Positions 1 through 8,182 are shown, numbered from the stretch's first letter. The stretch is 64,000 nucleotides of DNA from Phycisphaerales bacterium (GCA_020639115.1 JACKHG010000011.1:62001-126000), one strand, 5' to 3'. Made by a program: numbers and translations. Notes: generated by a model from the sequence alone, not told the origin.

Positions 1-535
1 CGACCTGTCGTGGACGCACGTGCGTCGCCCGCGGGAGCTGGACGATTGCGGACGCATCCTGCTGCCGGGCGTCGGGCACTTCGCAGCCGCGGCTGGGCAG
101 CTCAAGGCATCGGGCATGAGCGCAGCGTTGCAGGCGGTGGCGCGCAAAGGCAAACCGGTATTGGGCGTATGCCTGGGCGCGCAGCTCATGCTGGAGGCGA
201 GCGACGAGGCGCCGGACGCGGTGGGGCTCGGGCTGATCCCCGGGCGCGTGGTTCGGCTGAAAACGAAGACGATTCCGCACATGGGCTGGAACCGGGTGAA
301 GCCGGCGGCGAGCGCCCGGTTGTTCGACGCCGCGGCGACACCCCCCTACTTCTACTTTGCGCACAGCTTCGTGTGCGCGCCGGTCGAGAAAAGCCACGTT
401 GCCGCGGAAACAACGTGCGACGCGGAGACGTTCTGCGTCGCGGTGCAGCGGGACAACATTTTCGGCGTGCAGTTTCACCCGGAGAAGAGCGCCGGCGCGG
501 GCCTGGACGTGCTGCGGAGGTTCGCGACATGCTGA
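1..535 (+). CDS. hisH: Imidazole glycerol phosphate synthase subunit HisH, N-terminus missing
   Basis: Glutamine amidotransferase subunit of IGP synthase; it frees ammonia from glutamine and channels it to HisF in histidine biosynthesis. The frame is open to the first base of the window, so about 25-30 N-terminal residues lie outside. LILPGVG-like segment (LLPGVGHF) is followed by the nucleophile loop GVCLGAQLM with the catalytic Cys, and near the end by VQFHPEKS with the catalytic His and Glu. The stop overlaps the hisF start by 7 bases, which suggests translational coupling. A GTG at position 20 is only an internal codon: homologues start well upstream. Identification is secure. Confidence 0.93.
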   Translation, partial: DLSWTHVRRPRELDDCGRILLPGVGHFAAAAGQLKASGMSAALQAVARKGKPVLGVCLGAQLMLEASDEAPDAVGLGLIPGRVVRLKTKTIPHMGWNRVKPAASARLFDAAATPPYFYFAHSFVCAPVEKSHVAAETTCDAETFCVAVQRDNIFGVQFHPEKSAGAGLDVLRRFATC

Positions 536-1284
536 CGCGGCGGATCATTCCCTGCCTGGATATCCGCGGCGAGCGGGTGGTCAAGGGTGTGCAGTTTCAG
601 AACCTGCGCGACGCCGGCGATCCGCTGGAGCGGGCGGCGCGGTACATGGACGCGGGCGCCGACGAGTTGTGTTTTCTAGATGTGACGGCGTCGCTGGAAG
701 AGCGGCCGCTGCTCCTCGCGCTGATCAAGCGGTTGTCGCGCGTGCTGTTCATCCCGTTCAGCGTTGGCGGCGGCGTGCGCAGCGTGGAGGACGCGTACGA
801 GCTGTTGCGTGCGGGGGCGGACAAGATCGGCGTGAACACGGCTGCCGTCGAACGGCCGGGGCTGCTCGGCGAGCTGGCCGACGCATTCGGCCGCCAGTGC
901 GTCGTGCTCTCGATCGACACGAAGCTGGTCGATGGCGTGTGGTACGTGACGACGCACGGCAGCCGCGAACTCTCCAGCCGGCGAGCGCTCGACTGGGTGC
1001 GCGAGGGCGTGGAGCGCGGCGCCGGCGAGATCCTGCTGAACTGCATCGACACCGACGGCGTGCGCGGCGGGTTTCGTCTCGACCTGACCGAGCAGGTGGT
1101 CGGGACGGTGGAGGTGCCGGTGATCGCCTCGGGCGGAGCCGGCGGCGCCGAACACTTCGTCGAGCTGTTCACGCGGACGGGGGCGCACGCCGGGCTGGCG
1201 GCGTCGATTTTCCACGACGGCACCACGACGCCGAGCGCCGTCAAGCAGGCGCTGCGCGCCGCCGGAGTGGAGGTAAGATTGTGA
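529..1284 (+). CDS. hisF: Imidazole glycerol phosphate synthase cyclase subunit HisF
   Basis: Cyclase subunit of IGP synthase, converting PRFAR plus HisH-delivered ammonia into IGP and AICAR. The protein has 251 residues, the usual family length. Asp11 sits in PCLDIRGERVVKG and Asp130 in VVLSIDTK; these are the two catalytic aspartates at exactly the family positions. GVNTAA and ASGGAGG form the phosphate-binding ends of the (beta/alpha)8 barrel. ATG 529 lies inside the hisH stop region (7-base overlap). The gene's own stop overlaps the GTG start of the next gene by 4 bases, so hisH-hisF-hisAIE form one tightly coupled unit. Confidence 0.96.
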   Translation: MLTRRIIPCLDIRGERVVKGVQFQNLRDAGDPLERAARYMDAGADELCFLDVTASLEERPLLLALIKRLSRVLFIPFSVGGGVRSVEDAYELLRAGADKIGVNTAAVERPGLLGELADAFGRQCVVLSIDTKLVDGVWYVTTHGSRELSSRRALDWVREGVERGAGEILLNCIDTDGVRGGFRLDLTEQVVGTVEVPVIASGGAGGAEHFVELFTRTGAHAGLAASIFHDGTTTPSAVKQALRAAGVEVRL

Positions 1285-2513
1285 TTATCCCCAGTATCGA
1301 CGTGATGGGCGGCAAGGCCGTGCAACTGCGCCAGGGGCGCGAGCTGCTGCTGACCGATCCGCGCGACCCGGTGGAGCTGGCGCGGGAGTTCAACCGCTAC
1401 GGCCCGGTCGCGGTCGTGGATCTCGACGCGGCGCTGGGCCAGGGCAACAACACGGAGCTGATCGGCCGCTGCTGTCAGGTGGCAGAGTGCCGCGTAGGCG
1501 GCGGGATCCGCAGCGAGGAGGACGTGCGCAACTGGATCAAGCGCGGCGCGCGGCAGGTGGTGATCGGAACGAAGGCGACGCCGGAGTTTCTGAGCGGTTT
1601 TCCGCGCGAGTGGCTGATCGCGGCGATCGATGCGCGGGGGCGCAGCGTCGTGGACCAGGGCTGGACGCGGGACACGCAGGCGGACGTCGTCGCGCGGGCG
1701 CAGGAGCTGGCGCCGCACTGCGCCGCCCTGCTGTTCACGCAGGTGGAGCGTGAGGGGATGCTGGCGGGTCCGGACCTGGAGACGGCGCGGGCGCTGCGGG
1801 CAGCCGCCGGCGTGCCCATCGTGGTCGCTGGGGGAATTCGCCATGCCCAGGATGCGGCTGACCTGGTCCGGGAGGGCTTTGCCGCGCAAGTGGGCCGGGC
1901 GCTGTACGAGGGCAAGCTCGAGCTCGCCGACGTGTGGGCGGCGAGCGTGGCGTTCGACGAGCGCGGGCTGGTGCCGACGATCGTGCAGGAGGCGCGGACG
2001 CGCGAGGTGCTGATGCTCGCCTGGAGCAACGCGGATTCGCTGGCGGTGGCGCTGCGCGAGGGCGTGGGGTGCTACTGGTCGCGCTCGCGGCGGGAGTTGT
2101 GGCGCAAGGGTGCGACGTCGGGGCACACGCAGCGGCTGGTGGCGGCGCGGTGGGATTGCGACCGGGACTGCGTGCTGTTCACGGTGGAGCAGACCGGCCC
2201 AGCCTGTCACACGGGCACGCCGACGTGCTTCGGGAGCACCTCGGGCGGCGTGCTCGCGGAGCTCGAGGCGACGCTCGCGGAACGTAAGGCGGGCGCTGGG
2301 AAAAAGAGCTATACGCAGCGGCTGCTGGCGGACGCGGAGCTGCTCGCCGGGAAGCTGCGGGAGGAGACCGAGGAGGTCATCGTCGCGCCGAACTACGAGA
2401 ACCTGCGTTGGGAGTGCGCGGACCTGATTTACCACCTGATGGTGCGGATGGTCGCGGACGGGATGACGGTGCGGGAGGTGATGGACGAGCTGCGTGGCCG
2501 AGTGAGAAAGTGA
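1281..2513 (+). CDS. hisA-hisIE: Trifunctional HisA-HisI-HisE histidine biosynthesis fusion
   Basis: One 410-residue reading frame carries three pathway enzymes. Residues 1-220 are a HisA-type ProFAR isomerase barrel, with Asp7 (IPSIDVMGG) and Asp117 (AAIDARG) as the expected base and acid. Residues about 222-325 are HisI, phosphoribosyl-AMP cyclohydrolase, with YWSRSRRELWRKGATSGH and likely zinc cysteines 293, 309 and 316. Residues about 340-410 are HisE, phosphoribosyl-ATP pyrophosphatase, with the EETEEV and WECADLIYHL helices. The GTG start at 1281 follows a strong GGAGGT site at 1269-1274. The barrel has TQVEREG where bacterial HisA normally has a TD-x-x-x-DG loop, so the HisA part is divergent. 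HisIE fusions are common; HisA joined to HisIE is unusual to my knowledge. Confidence 0.93.
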   Translation: MIIPSIDVMGGKAVQLRQGRELLLTDPRDPVELAREFNRYGPVAVVDLDAALGQGNNTELIGRCCQVAECRVGGGIRSEEDVRNWIKRGARQVVIGTKATPEFLSGFPREWLIAAIDARGRSVVDQGWTRDTQADVVARAQELAPHCAALLFTQVEREGMLAGPDLETARALRAAAGVPIVVAGGIRHAQDAADLVREGFAAQVGRALYEGKLELADVWAASVAFDERGLVPTIVQEARTREVLMLAWSNADSLAVALREGVGCYWSRSRRELWRKGATSGHTQRLVAARWDCDRDCVLFTVEQTGPACHTGTPTCFGSTSGGVLAELEATLAERKAGAGKKSYTQRLLADAELLAGKLREETEEVIVAPNYENLRWECADLIYHLMVRMVADGMTVREVMDELRGRVRK

Positions 2514-2541
2514 GAACGTGAGAAAGTGCGAAAGTGCGAAA
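2502..2541 (+). repeat. Five 8-bp tandem repeats at the 3' end of the HisA-HisIE gene
   Basis: Five consecutive copies with consensus GTGMGAAM (GTGAGAAA, GTGAGAAC, GTGAGAAA, GTGCGAAA, GTGCGAAA). The repeat spans the stop codon, so the first copies encode the last residues of HisE. No function is evident; slippage could change the C-terminus. Confidence 0.85.
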
Positions 2542-2586
2542 GTGGGCGCGCCGGTGCGGGCGTAGAATGCTCGAGGCGGTTGGGAA

Positions 2587-3168
2587 TCAGGCTACGGGGG
2601 CGGCCATGGGGGTGGCCTGCTGCTCGCACAGTTCGTTGATCGAGTGCTGTACCATGCCGGCGAAGACGGGCAGGGCGACGGCGCCGATGATACCCCAGAC
2701 ATAGAAGCCGGCGGTCGTGAAGAAGGTGGCGGTCAGGCCGCAGGCGAAGAGGACGCCTACTGGAATCGCCAACCAGGACGGCGCCAGTTCGGGCAGGCCG
2801 GCGAACTGCCGCTGCTCGTTGATGCGCGCGCAGAGGCGGTGGAAGCTGAACGCGAACCAGTAAAGGTTGAACACGGGGATGAAGCAGAGCCCGAGGGCGA
2901 CGGTCGCGGACGGATCGTCGCGGCGCAGCCGGGGCATGCGTTCGTGGAGCAGGTTGAGGTACATCACGGAGAACGCGCCGGCGGTCAGGTAGTGCAGGAG
3001 CACGAGCGACGCGACGGGAAACGACGCGAGCAGGTGCCGCTGACCGGTGAGGGCCAGGTCGGTCGGCGCGATGAAGGACTTGCCGCACGCGGTGCAGCGG
3101 ATGGTCCGGCCGGCGCAGGTGTCGTCCAGATCGTGCCATGCTCCGCAGTAGTTACACGCAGTCTTCAT
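2587..3168 (-). CDS. Zinc-ribbon membrane protein of unknown function
   Basis: 193 residues. The N-terminus holds a CxxC pair (Cys5, Cys8) and a second pair (CTAC, about 25-28) separated by an AGRTIRC turn, a zinc-ribbon pattern common in planctomycete proteins. Three or four hydrophobic segments follow, at about 45-71, 88-110 and 132-175 (the last long enough for two). ATG 3168 has TGAGGA upstream at good spacing. It is convergent with the histidine operon. I recognise the architecture but not a defined function. Confidence 0.75.
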   Translation of the reverse strand: MKTACNYCGAWHDLDDTCAGRTIRCTACGKSFIAPTDLALTGQRHLLASFPVASLVLLHYLTAGAFSVMYLNLLHERMPRLRRDDPSATVALGLCFIPVFNLYWFAFSFHRLCARINEQRQFAGLPELAPSWLAIPVGVLFACGLTATFFTTAGFYVWGIIGAVALPVFAGMVQHSINELCEQQATPMAAPVA

Positions 3169-3299
3169 CGCGAATCCTCACTTGGCCGGCTTGGCCGGCG
3201 TTGGCCTCGGTCCCGCCCTACACCTGCGTTATCGACGCGCGCCGGACGTGACCTTATCAGCGGATGACCGGTTGGCCGGCGTCCGGTAAGATGTCGGGA

Positions 3300-4295
3300 A
3301 TGGCCATTATCGAGTTGCATGACCTGCACAAGACGTACCGCGTCCACCAGAAGAAGGAGGGGCTGCTCGCCTCGCTGACCGGGCTGGTGCGGCGCACGTA
3401 CAAGACGGTGCGCGCGGTGGACGGCATCAGCGCGACGATCGAAGCCGGCGAGATGGTGGGTTTTCTCGGACCCAACGGGGCGGGCAAGACGACGACGCTG
3501 AAAATGCTGAGCGGGCTGATCTTCCCCACGAGCGGTGACGCGCGCGTGCTGGGGTATGTGCCCTGGGAGCGGCACAACGAGTACCGGCGGCAGTTTGCGC
3601 TGGTCATGGGGCAGAAGAACCAGCTCTGGTGGGACCTGCCGGCGGCGGACTCGTTCCGGTTGCACCAGGAAATCTACGCGATTCCGGACGCGCAGTACCG
3701 CGCGACGCTGGGCGAGCTCACGGAGCTGCTGGGCGTGGGCGGACTGGTGTCCCAGCCGGTACGTGAGCTTTCGCTCGGCGAGCGGATGAAGATGGAGCTG
3801 ATCGCCGCCCTGCTGCATTCCCCCAAGGTGCTGTTTCTCGACGAGCCGACGATCGGGCTGGACGTGGTCTCACAGTCGAACATCCGGGCGTGCCTGCGCG
3901 AGTACAACCGCGACAAGGGCATCACTGTGCTGCTCACCAGCCACTACATGCAGGACGTGGAGGCGCTGTGCCGGCGCGTGGTGGTGATCAACCACGGCCG
4001 GCTGGTGTTCGACGGGCTGCTGAGCGAGATCCTCGAGCGGTTCAGCCGGCACAAGATCATCAAGCTCCGCTTCCATGACGGGCAGATGCCCGAGCGGTTC
4101 GACGCGTTCGGCGAGGTGCTCGAACTGTCACCGCCCACGGTGACGCTGAAGGTGGAGCGCGCCGAGGTCGCCCGGCTCACCGGGCGGATGCTCGCGGAGC
4201 ACGCGGTGGATGACGTGGCTGTTGAGGAAATCCCGATTGAGGAGGTGATCGGGGAGGTCTTCAGCACGCCCGTACCGCAGGCCGAGCCGGCCTAG
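3300..4295 (+). CDS. ABC transporter ATP-binding protein (ABC-2 exporter type), orphan
   Basis: 331-residue ATPase. The Walker A is GPNGAGKTT, the signature is LSLGERMKME, the Walker B is VLFLDEPTIGLD and the H-loop is TSHYM. The stretch GQKNQLWWDLPA after the Q-loop marks the NatA/ABC-2 subfamily, whose ATPases pair with membrane permeases encoded next door. Here none follows: the next gene is on the opposite strand. Partners must be elsewhere, or the operon has decayed. In-frame ATGs at 3264 and 3291 are alternative starts; 3300 fits the usual N-terminus (MAIIELHDLHKTYRV), but no start has a convincing ribosome site. Confidence 0.9.
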   Translation: MAIIELHDLHKTYRVHQKKEGLLASLTGLVRRTYKTVRAVDGISATIEAGEMVGFLGPNGAGKTTTLKMLSGLIFPTSGDARVLGYVPWERHNEYRRQFALVMGQKNQLWWDLPAADSFRLHQEIYAIPDAQYRATLGELTELLGVGGLVSQPVRELSLGERMKMELIAALLHSPKVLFLDEPTIGLDVVSQSNIRACLREYNRDKGITVLLTSHYMQDVEALCRRVVVINHGRLVFDGLLSEILERFSRHKIIKLRFHDGQMPERFDAFGEVLELSPPTVTLKVERAEVARLTGRMLAEHAVDDVAVEEIPIEEVIGEVFSTPVPQAEPA

Positions 4296-4328
4296 CAGCG
4301 CGCATACCTTGCAGACCCGGCGGCTGCG

Positions 4329-4550
4329 TCAATCGAAGATGTCGTCGAAGATATCCTCGATGTCGTCGCCGAGGTCATCCCAGTCATCATCCCAGCGGTC
4401 GCAGCAGTCATCGTCGTCGTAGTAGCGGATCAGGTCGCCGATGTCGCCGCGAACCGTGCGGTAGGCGTCGACGACGCACGAGGTGCCGAGCAGCGTCGGT
4501 CCCGCCAGAAGCATGCCCCACGTTGCCAGCCGGTTTGCTTGTCGTCCCAT
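4329..4550 (-). CDS. Small secreted or lipid-anchored protein with Asp-rich tail
   Basis: 73 residues. A basic start and hydrophobic stretch (WGMLLAGPTLLGTSC) resemble a signal peptide, with Cys as a possible lipid attachment site, although the lipobox is imperfect. The C-terminal third is extremely acidic: about half of the last 35 residues are Asp or Glu, with a CC pair and a WDDDW segment. The start at 4550 is set by GGAGG at 4556-4560. Similar tiny exported proteins with variable tails occur in planctomycetes (general recollection). Function unknown; metal binding by the acidic tail is speculative. Confidence 0.65.
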   Translation of the reverse strand: MGRQANRLATWGMLLAGPTLLGTSCVVDAYRTVRGDIGDLIRYYDDDDCCDRWDDDWDDLGDDIEDIFDDIFD

Positions 4551-4596
4551 GGTTGCCTCCTTCGCTGCGGGCGTCCGCGCCCGAGTTCCTCTACCA

Positions 4597-4611
4597 GTCA
4601 ACATAGTTGAC
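4597..4611. promoter_or_regulatory. Inverted repeat upstream of the acidic small-protein gene
   Basis: Perfect 6-bp arms GTCAAC-ATA-GTTGAC. Read on the minus strand, it overlaps a possible promoter (TTCATT, 17 bp, TATGTT) ahead of the gene starting at 4550. Could be an operator; short enough to be chance. Confidence 0.35.
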
Positions 4612-4685
4612 AGCGGTGAACCAATGAAGGTTAGGCAGGCAAATCCCGGAAGTCTAACCCATTAAATAACAGATAGTTAAGTGAT

Positions 4686-4958
4686 TCAGCGGGAATCGCC
4701 GCGCTGCAGCAGGTCCTGGATGTGCTTGGCCAGCAGGGCTGGATCGCGCTGGGTGACGACGTGCTCGATGACGGTCGGCGCGACCTTCAGGTTGGTCAGG
4801 GCCGTGCGGACGCGTTTCCAGAGGCGGTCCTGCTTCGTGGGGGTATCGGCGAGGTACAGCTCGCTCGCCAGCTCCTGCAGGCGCGTCACCATGATGGTGT
4901 CGCGGTGCGTGTAGTAGCGATCGATGATCTTACGCTGGTGCGGGGTGAAGTCGCCCAT
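4686..4958 (-). CDS. Conserved-looking hypothetical protein, 90 aa
   Basis: A compact, probably all-helical cytosolic protein (MGDFTPHQRKIIDRYYTHRD...) with no signal peptide, membrane segment or cysteine cluster. Codon use matches its neighbours, and the sequence has the composition of a real folded protein. About 85 bp separates it from the divergently read GDSL hydrolase. I do not recognise a family with confidence. Confidence 0.6.
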   Translation of the reverse strand: MGDFTPHQRKIIDRYYTHRDTIMVTRLQELASELYLADTPTKQDRLWKRVRTALTNLKVAPTVIEHVVTQRDPALLAKHIQDLLQRGDSR

Positions 4959-5043
4959 GGCGGGAGCATAGCACGCGACGCGGCGGCGGCAACCGCGCAG
5001 CCGTCCCGTCGGCGCGACGCATCCGGCGGGCTATGATGAAGGC

Positions 5044-5805
5044 ATGAAGACTGCAGGCTGGGTACGGGCGGTTCTCGCGACGGCGCCGTGGGCGCTGCTG
5101 CTCGGCGTGGCGGGATGTGGCGACCTGCGCGTGCCGGACCCGAACGTGGTGTACATCGCCTTTGGCGACTCGGCGACGAAGGGGCCCGCGGACGACGACT
5201 ATCCCGACCTGCTGCGGGCCCGGCTCGGGGTTGCGGCGAACACCTTCGCGAACGAGGGCGAGGGTGGTGACACCATCGCGGAGGGCGTGGACCGGCTGGC
5301 GAGCCTGCTGGACAGCGGTATTTATCCCAATGCCGAGGTGCTGCTGCTGTGGGAAGGCGGCGGGGACCTGATCGACTTCATCGGCGAGATCGATCCGTTC
5401 CTGCTCTGGTCGGTGAACGACAGCGATTACCCGTACCAGGACGAACTGGACGCGAAGCTCGACGAGATCGGGGCGAACCTGGCGGATGCGATCGCGCGGG
5501 GTCGGGCGGCGGGCCTGGACGTGTACACCGCCACGTATTTCCCGATACTGGGCGGGTTTTCGGCGTGCCCGGGCCTGCCGTTCGACTTCATCATTCCCGG
5601 TCAGGCGGAGCGGGCCAACGAGTACCTCGCGCTGCTCAACGCGGAGATCCGCCGTAGGGTCAGCGCGAGCGGTGCGACGCTGGTCGACATCGGCCGCGAC
5701 GCCGCGAACCTGGCGGACGACCGCGGCAACTACGAGAACTGCAATCATCTCAGCTCGGACGGCAACGCCCGCGTGGCCGAGCTCTTCTACGACGCGCTGC
5801 GCTGA
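5044..5805 (+). CDS. GDSL/SGNH-family hydrolase lipoprotein
   Basis: 253-residue exported esterase- or lipase-like hydrolase. A signal peptide ends in LLLGVAGC, a good lipobox, so it is probably membrane-anchored in the periplasm. Block I is FGDSATKG with the nucleophile Ser; block II contributes the Gly in NEGEGGDT; block III is EGGGD in place of the usual GxND; block V is NCNHLSSDG, giving the catalytic His, with Asn where Asp often sits. The substrate cannot be read from sequence. A TATGAT hexamer ends only about 7 bases before the ATG, so a very short leader is possible. Confidence 0.82.
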   Translation: MKTAGWVRAVLATAPWALLLGVAGCGDLRVPDPNVVYIAFGDSATKGPADDDYPDLLRARLGVAANTFANEGEGGDTIAEGVDRLASLLDSGIYPNAEVLLLWEGGGDLIDFIGEIDPFLLWSVNDSDYPYQDELDAKLDEIGANLADAIARGRAAGLDVYTATYFPILGGFSACPGLPFDFIIPGQAERANEYLALLNAEIRRRVSASGATLVDIGRDAANLADDRGNYENCNHLSSDGNARVAELFYDALR

Positions 5806-5825
5806 ACGGGCCGGTTGCGCGAATT

Positions 5826-5854
5826 GAACCACGAAGACACCAAGACACGAAGAA
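5826..5854 (+). repeat. Solitary GAAGACAC-rich intergenic repeat
   Basis: The segment begins GAACCACGAAGACACC and continues AAGACACGAAGAA, built from a degenerate GACACGAA unit. It sits between two convergent genes and resembles the repeat arms around the GxxExxY gene at 20.86-21.35 kb (GAACCGCGGAGACGCGGAG). A short inverted repeat CGGCCA/TGGCCG (5855-5878) follows directly. Confidence 0.55.
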
Positions 5855-5887
5855 CGGCCATTTCTTTGTGGTTGGCCGCCGGGCGCT

Positions 5888-7099
5888 TCAGGCGTCGGGG
5901 GACTTGGTTATTTCTCTAATGAGGGATGTCGCGTAAGCGCCGGCGGGGAGGGAGAACTGCAGGCGCAGGTACTCGCCGGCCGCATCGTCGCCGGATTCGA
6001 CCTTATGGTTCTCGAGCGGGACGCGCAGGGGGCGGCGGGCGCCGTCGAGGGTGATGCCGTCGGGTGAGCGGCGGGGAATCTCCGGCAGGCCGACCTCCGC
6101 GCAGATGGTCTGCTCGATTTCGGCGGGTGCGCCGGTCGGGGTGGACATCTTCGCGCCGGGAATGGGGCCGGTTGGGGAAATCTCGAAGCGTGTGCAGCGC
6201 TCCTGTTCGGCGGCTGCGGTTTCCACCGAAAAGCAGGCACCGTTGGCGTGTTTCCAGGCGATGTCGCCGTCGCGCAGGCGATCCAGGACGGCGATCCGGC
6301 GGGCGAGTACGCCGTTGAACACCGCGCTTTGAGCGGCTGAGTAGAAAAGCGTGCGCAGACGCCGGTCGAGCGTCCGCCAGGCGGCGGGTCCGGCCTCGCG
6401 CTGGGCGACCACGTGGGTCCAGCGGGCCTCGTCGCGGCAGTGGGCGGGCCAGGCCCGAGCGCATCCGGGCAGGCCGCCCGCGTCGTAGAGGGTGCGGGCG
6501 GTGTGCTCCGCGGGTGCATCACTCGCCTCAGGACGCCCGAGCAGCCAGGCGAAAGCGGCTGGGTAATCGCCGGCGAGTGCCGCCAGACCGACCTCGGCGT
6601 TGCGGTTGCGGCGTCCGAAGCGTTGCGGGCCGAAGTAGTTGGGCACGCCGCGGCGGGCGAGCACGTCCAGGACGGCGGTGGCGATTTCGGCTGCTCCGGC
6701 GGAGCAGCCGCGCAGGCGGATATCGAAGCGGTTGCCGGCGAGATGGCCGATGCGCAGCTTGTTGGTGTGGCGCGTGACGTCGAGGATGCGCACGCCGTCG
6801 ATCTGCAGCGCGAGGAGGCGTTGGGGGTCGACGTGTTCGATGCTGAGGCGCTGCCGCGTGACGCCCTGGGCGTCCTTCATGCCGGCGTAGCCGATGTCCG
6901 CGGGCTTGCGGCCGAGGGCGCGGGCGATGCGCTGGACGACAGCCGGCGTGGTCAGGCCGCGTTTTTCGATCGTCAGGTAGAGGTGCGTGCCGTCGCCGCA
7001 GGCGGCGTAGCGCGGGATTTCCTCAACGACGAAATCCTCCGGGGCGGACTTGATGACGCCGCCACAGCCAGGTGATTCCGCGGTCAGGTACGGGAGCAT
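5888..7099 (-). CDS. truD: tRNA pseudouridine(13) synthase TruD
   Basis: 403 residues, slightly longer than the roughly 350 of E. coli TruD. It isomerises U13 in certain tRNAs. The hallmark GYAGMKDAQGVTRQ with the catalytic Asp lies near residue 75, preceded by the DFVVEEIP strand typical of the family N-terminus. The NYFGPQRFGRR segment and the C-terminal RxPL and SLPAGAYATSLIREI segments are also characteristic. It lies 13 bp downstream of the phospholipase-like gene on the same strand and is likely cotranscribed with it. Confidence 0.93.
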   Translation of the reverse strand: MLPYLTAESPGCGGVIKSAPEDFVVEEIPRYAACGDGTHLYLTIEKRGLTTPAVVQRIARALGRKPADIGYAGMKDAQGVTRQRLSIEHVDPQRLLALQIDGVRILDVTRHTNKLRIGHLAGNRFDIRLRGCSAGAAEIATAVLDVLARRGVPNYFGPQRFGRRNRNAEVGLAALAGDYPAAFAWLLGRPEASDAPAEHTARTLYDAGGLPGCARAWPAHCRDEARWTHVVAQREAGPAAWRTLDRRLRTLFYSAAQSAVFNGVLARRIAVLDRLRDGDIAWKHANGACFSVETAAAEQERCTRFEISPTGPIPGAKMSTPTGAPAEIEQTICAEVGLPEIPRRSPDGITLDGARRPLRVPLENHKVESGDDAAGEYLRLQFSLPAGAYATSLIREITKSPDA

Positions 7100-7112
7100 C
7101 GCGCGCGGGCCC

Positions 7113-8030
7113 TCACGGCGCCTGGTGAAAATCCATGGGGGGCGGCGCCACGTGCGGGGCGCGGGCCGGAGCCAGTGCCGCAGCGGCTTCCATGATGTGC
7201 CGGTCGGCGAGTTCGCCGCGGCGGTGCAGGCGGCGCCGGGCGCGGCGGTTGAGCCGGGCGAGGAGCAGTGCCGCCGAGCCGTTGGGATCCTCGCGGACCA
7301 CGGGCGACTCCGCGCCGCGGAGGAGTACGGAGCGGATGCGTTCGACCGATTCGGCGCGGTACTGCCGGACGAGATCGGGCGGAAGGTCCCAGCGGCTGTA
7401 GCGGTACCACAGGCGCGAGCACGTCTGCCAGTAGTCGCGGGTGTGAAACCGATTGATGCGATCGAAGAGCCGGCGGTTGAATCGATAGGGCAGAAGCGTT
7501 TCGGTCAGTTGCGCGGCGAGCACGCGGTGATGGTGTTCGTGGTCGGCGGCGAGGACTTCTTCCATCAGCCGCCAGGTTTCTGTATCGACGAGAGCGTCGG
7601 CGCGCATCTCCCAGTAGAGATGGCCGAAGTTCATCGTCGTACGCGTCACGGTGATCTGGTGCGGAACGTATTTGTTGTGCGCGACGGTATCGGCTGCCAG
7701 GTGGGACAAATATCCGTAGGCGAAGGCCTGGTCGCGTTCGTTGTCGGCCTGCTCGAGGAAACGGAAGCCGGTGGACCAATGGTGACAGAACTGGCGGACG
7801 CGGCTCATGCGCTTGGCGAATACCACGTCGGCGGCGATGTTGCCGAAGATGTAGCTGACCATGCGGCGGGCCAGCATGGCGGCGAGGCCTGCGGGCAGCA
7901 GCGATGCTTCACCGAGCACATCGAGGGCGAGGCGGGCGTGCATCGCGGGCCCCCAGGCGTACGCATCGGCTGCCGAGAGGCAGACGCACGCGACGGCGAG
8001 CGTGATGATCACGGTCCAGCGTCGGGACAT
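7113..8030 (-). CDS. Zinc-dependent phospholipase C-like exported protein
   Basis: 305 residues from the ATG at 8030. A clear signal peptide (TVIITLAVACVCLSAADAYA) precedes AWGPAMHARLALDVL; the Trp-Gly-Pro-x-x-His start of the mature protein and later His/Asp pairs (FCHHW, GYLSHLAADTVAHN) match the Zn-dependent phospholipase C fold (PF00882-type), where the mature N-terminus and histidines bind zinc. GGAGAG upstream supports this start; the frame extends 61 codons further, but that part is low-complexity intergenic coding. Substrate unknown. Confidence 0.8.
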   Translation of the reverse strand: MSRRWTVIITLAVACVCLSAADAYAWGPAMHARLALDVLGEASLLPAGLAAMLARRMVSYIFGNIAADVVFAKRMSRVRQFCHHWSTGFRFLEQADNERDQAFAYGYLSHLAADTVAHNKYVPHQITVTRTTMNFGHLYWEMRADALVDTETWRLMEEVLAADHEHHHRVLAAQLTETLLPYRFNRRLFDRINRFHTRDYWQTCSRLWYRYSRWDLPPDLVRQYRAESVERIRSVLLRGAESPVVREDPNGSAALLLARLNRRARRRLHRRGELADRHIMEAAAALAPARAPHVAPPPMDFHQAP

Positions 8031-8182
8031 GAGGCGTTTCTCTCCGGAAGTCACAGCACGGGCGAGACCTGCGCCGCCGGTCGCGCCTGCGCCGCCTGCA
8101 TTCAGGAGTATAGGCGGCGGGCCTCGCGGAAGTCGTCTCCTGACGGCTTTCGACACCGTCACGGGTGCGGCCCGCGTCGGGA

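Noticed and set aside
597..2435. A 612-codon open frame on the minus strand over hisF and the HisA-HisIE gene
   Set aside because: No motif in the translation, while the plus strand has complete catalytic motifs.
5031..5043. Leaderless start for the GDSL lipoprotein from a TATGAT just before the ATG
   Set aside because: No matching -35 is evident and a single hexamer is weak evidence.
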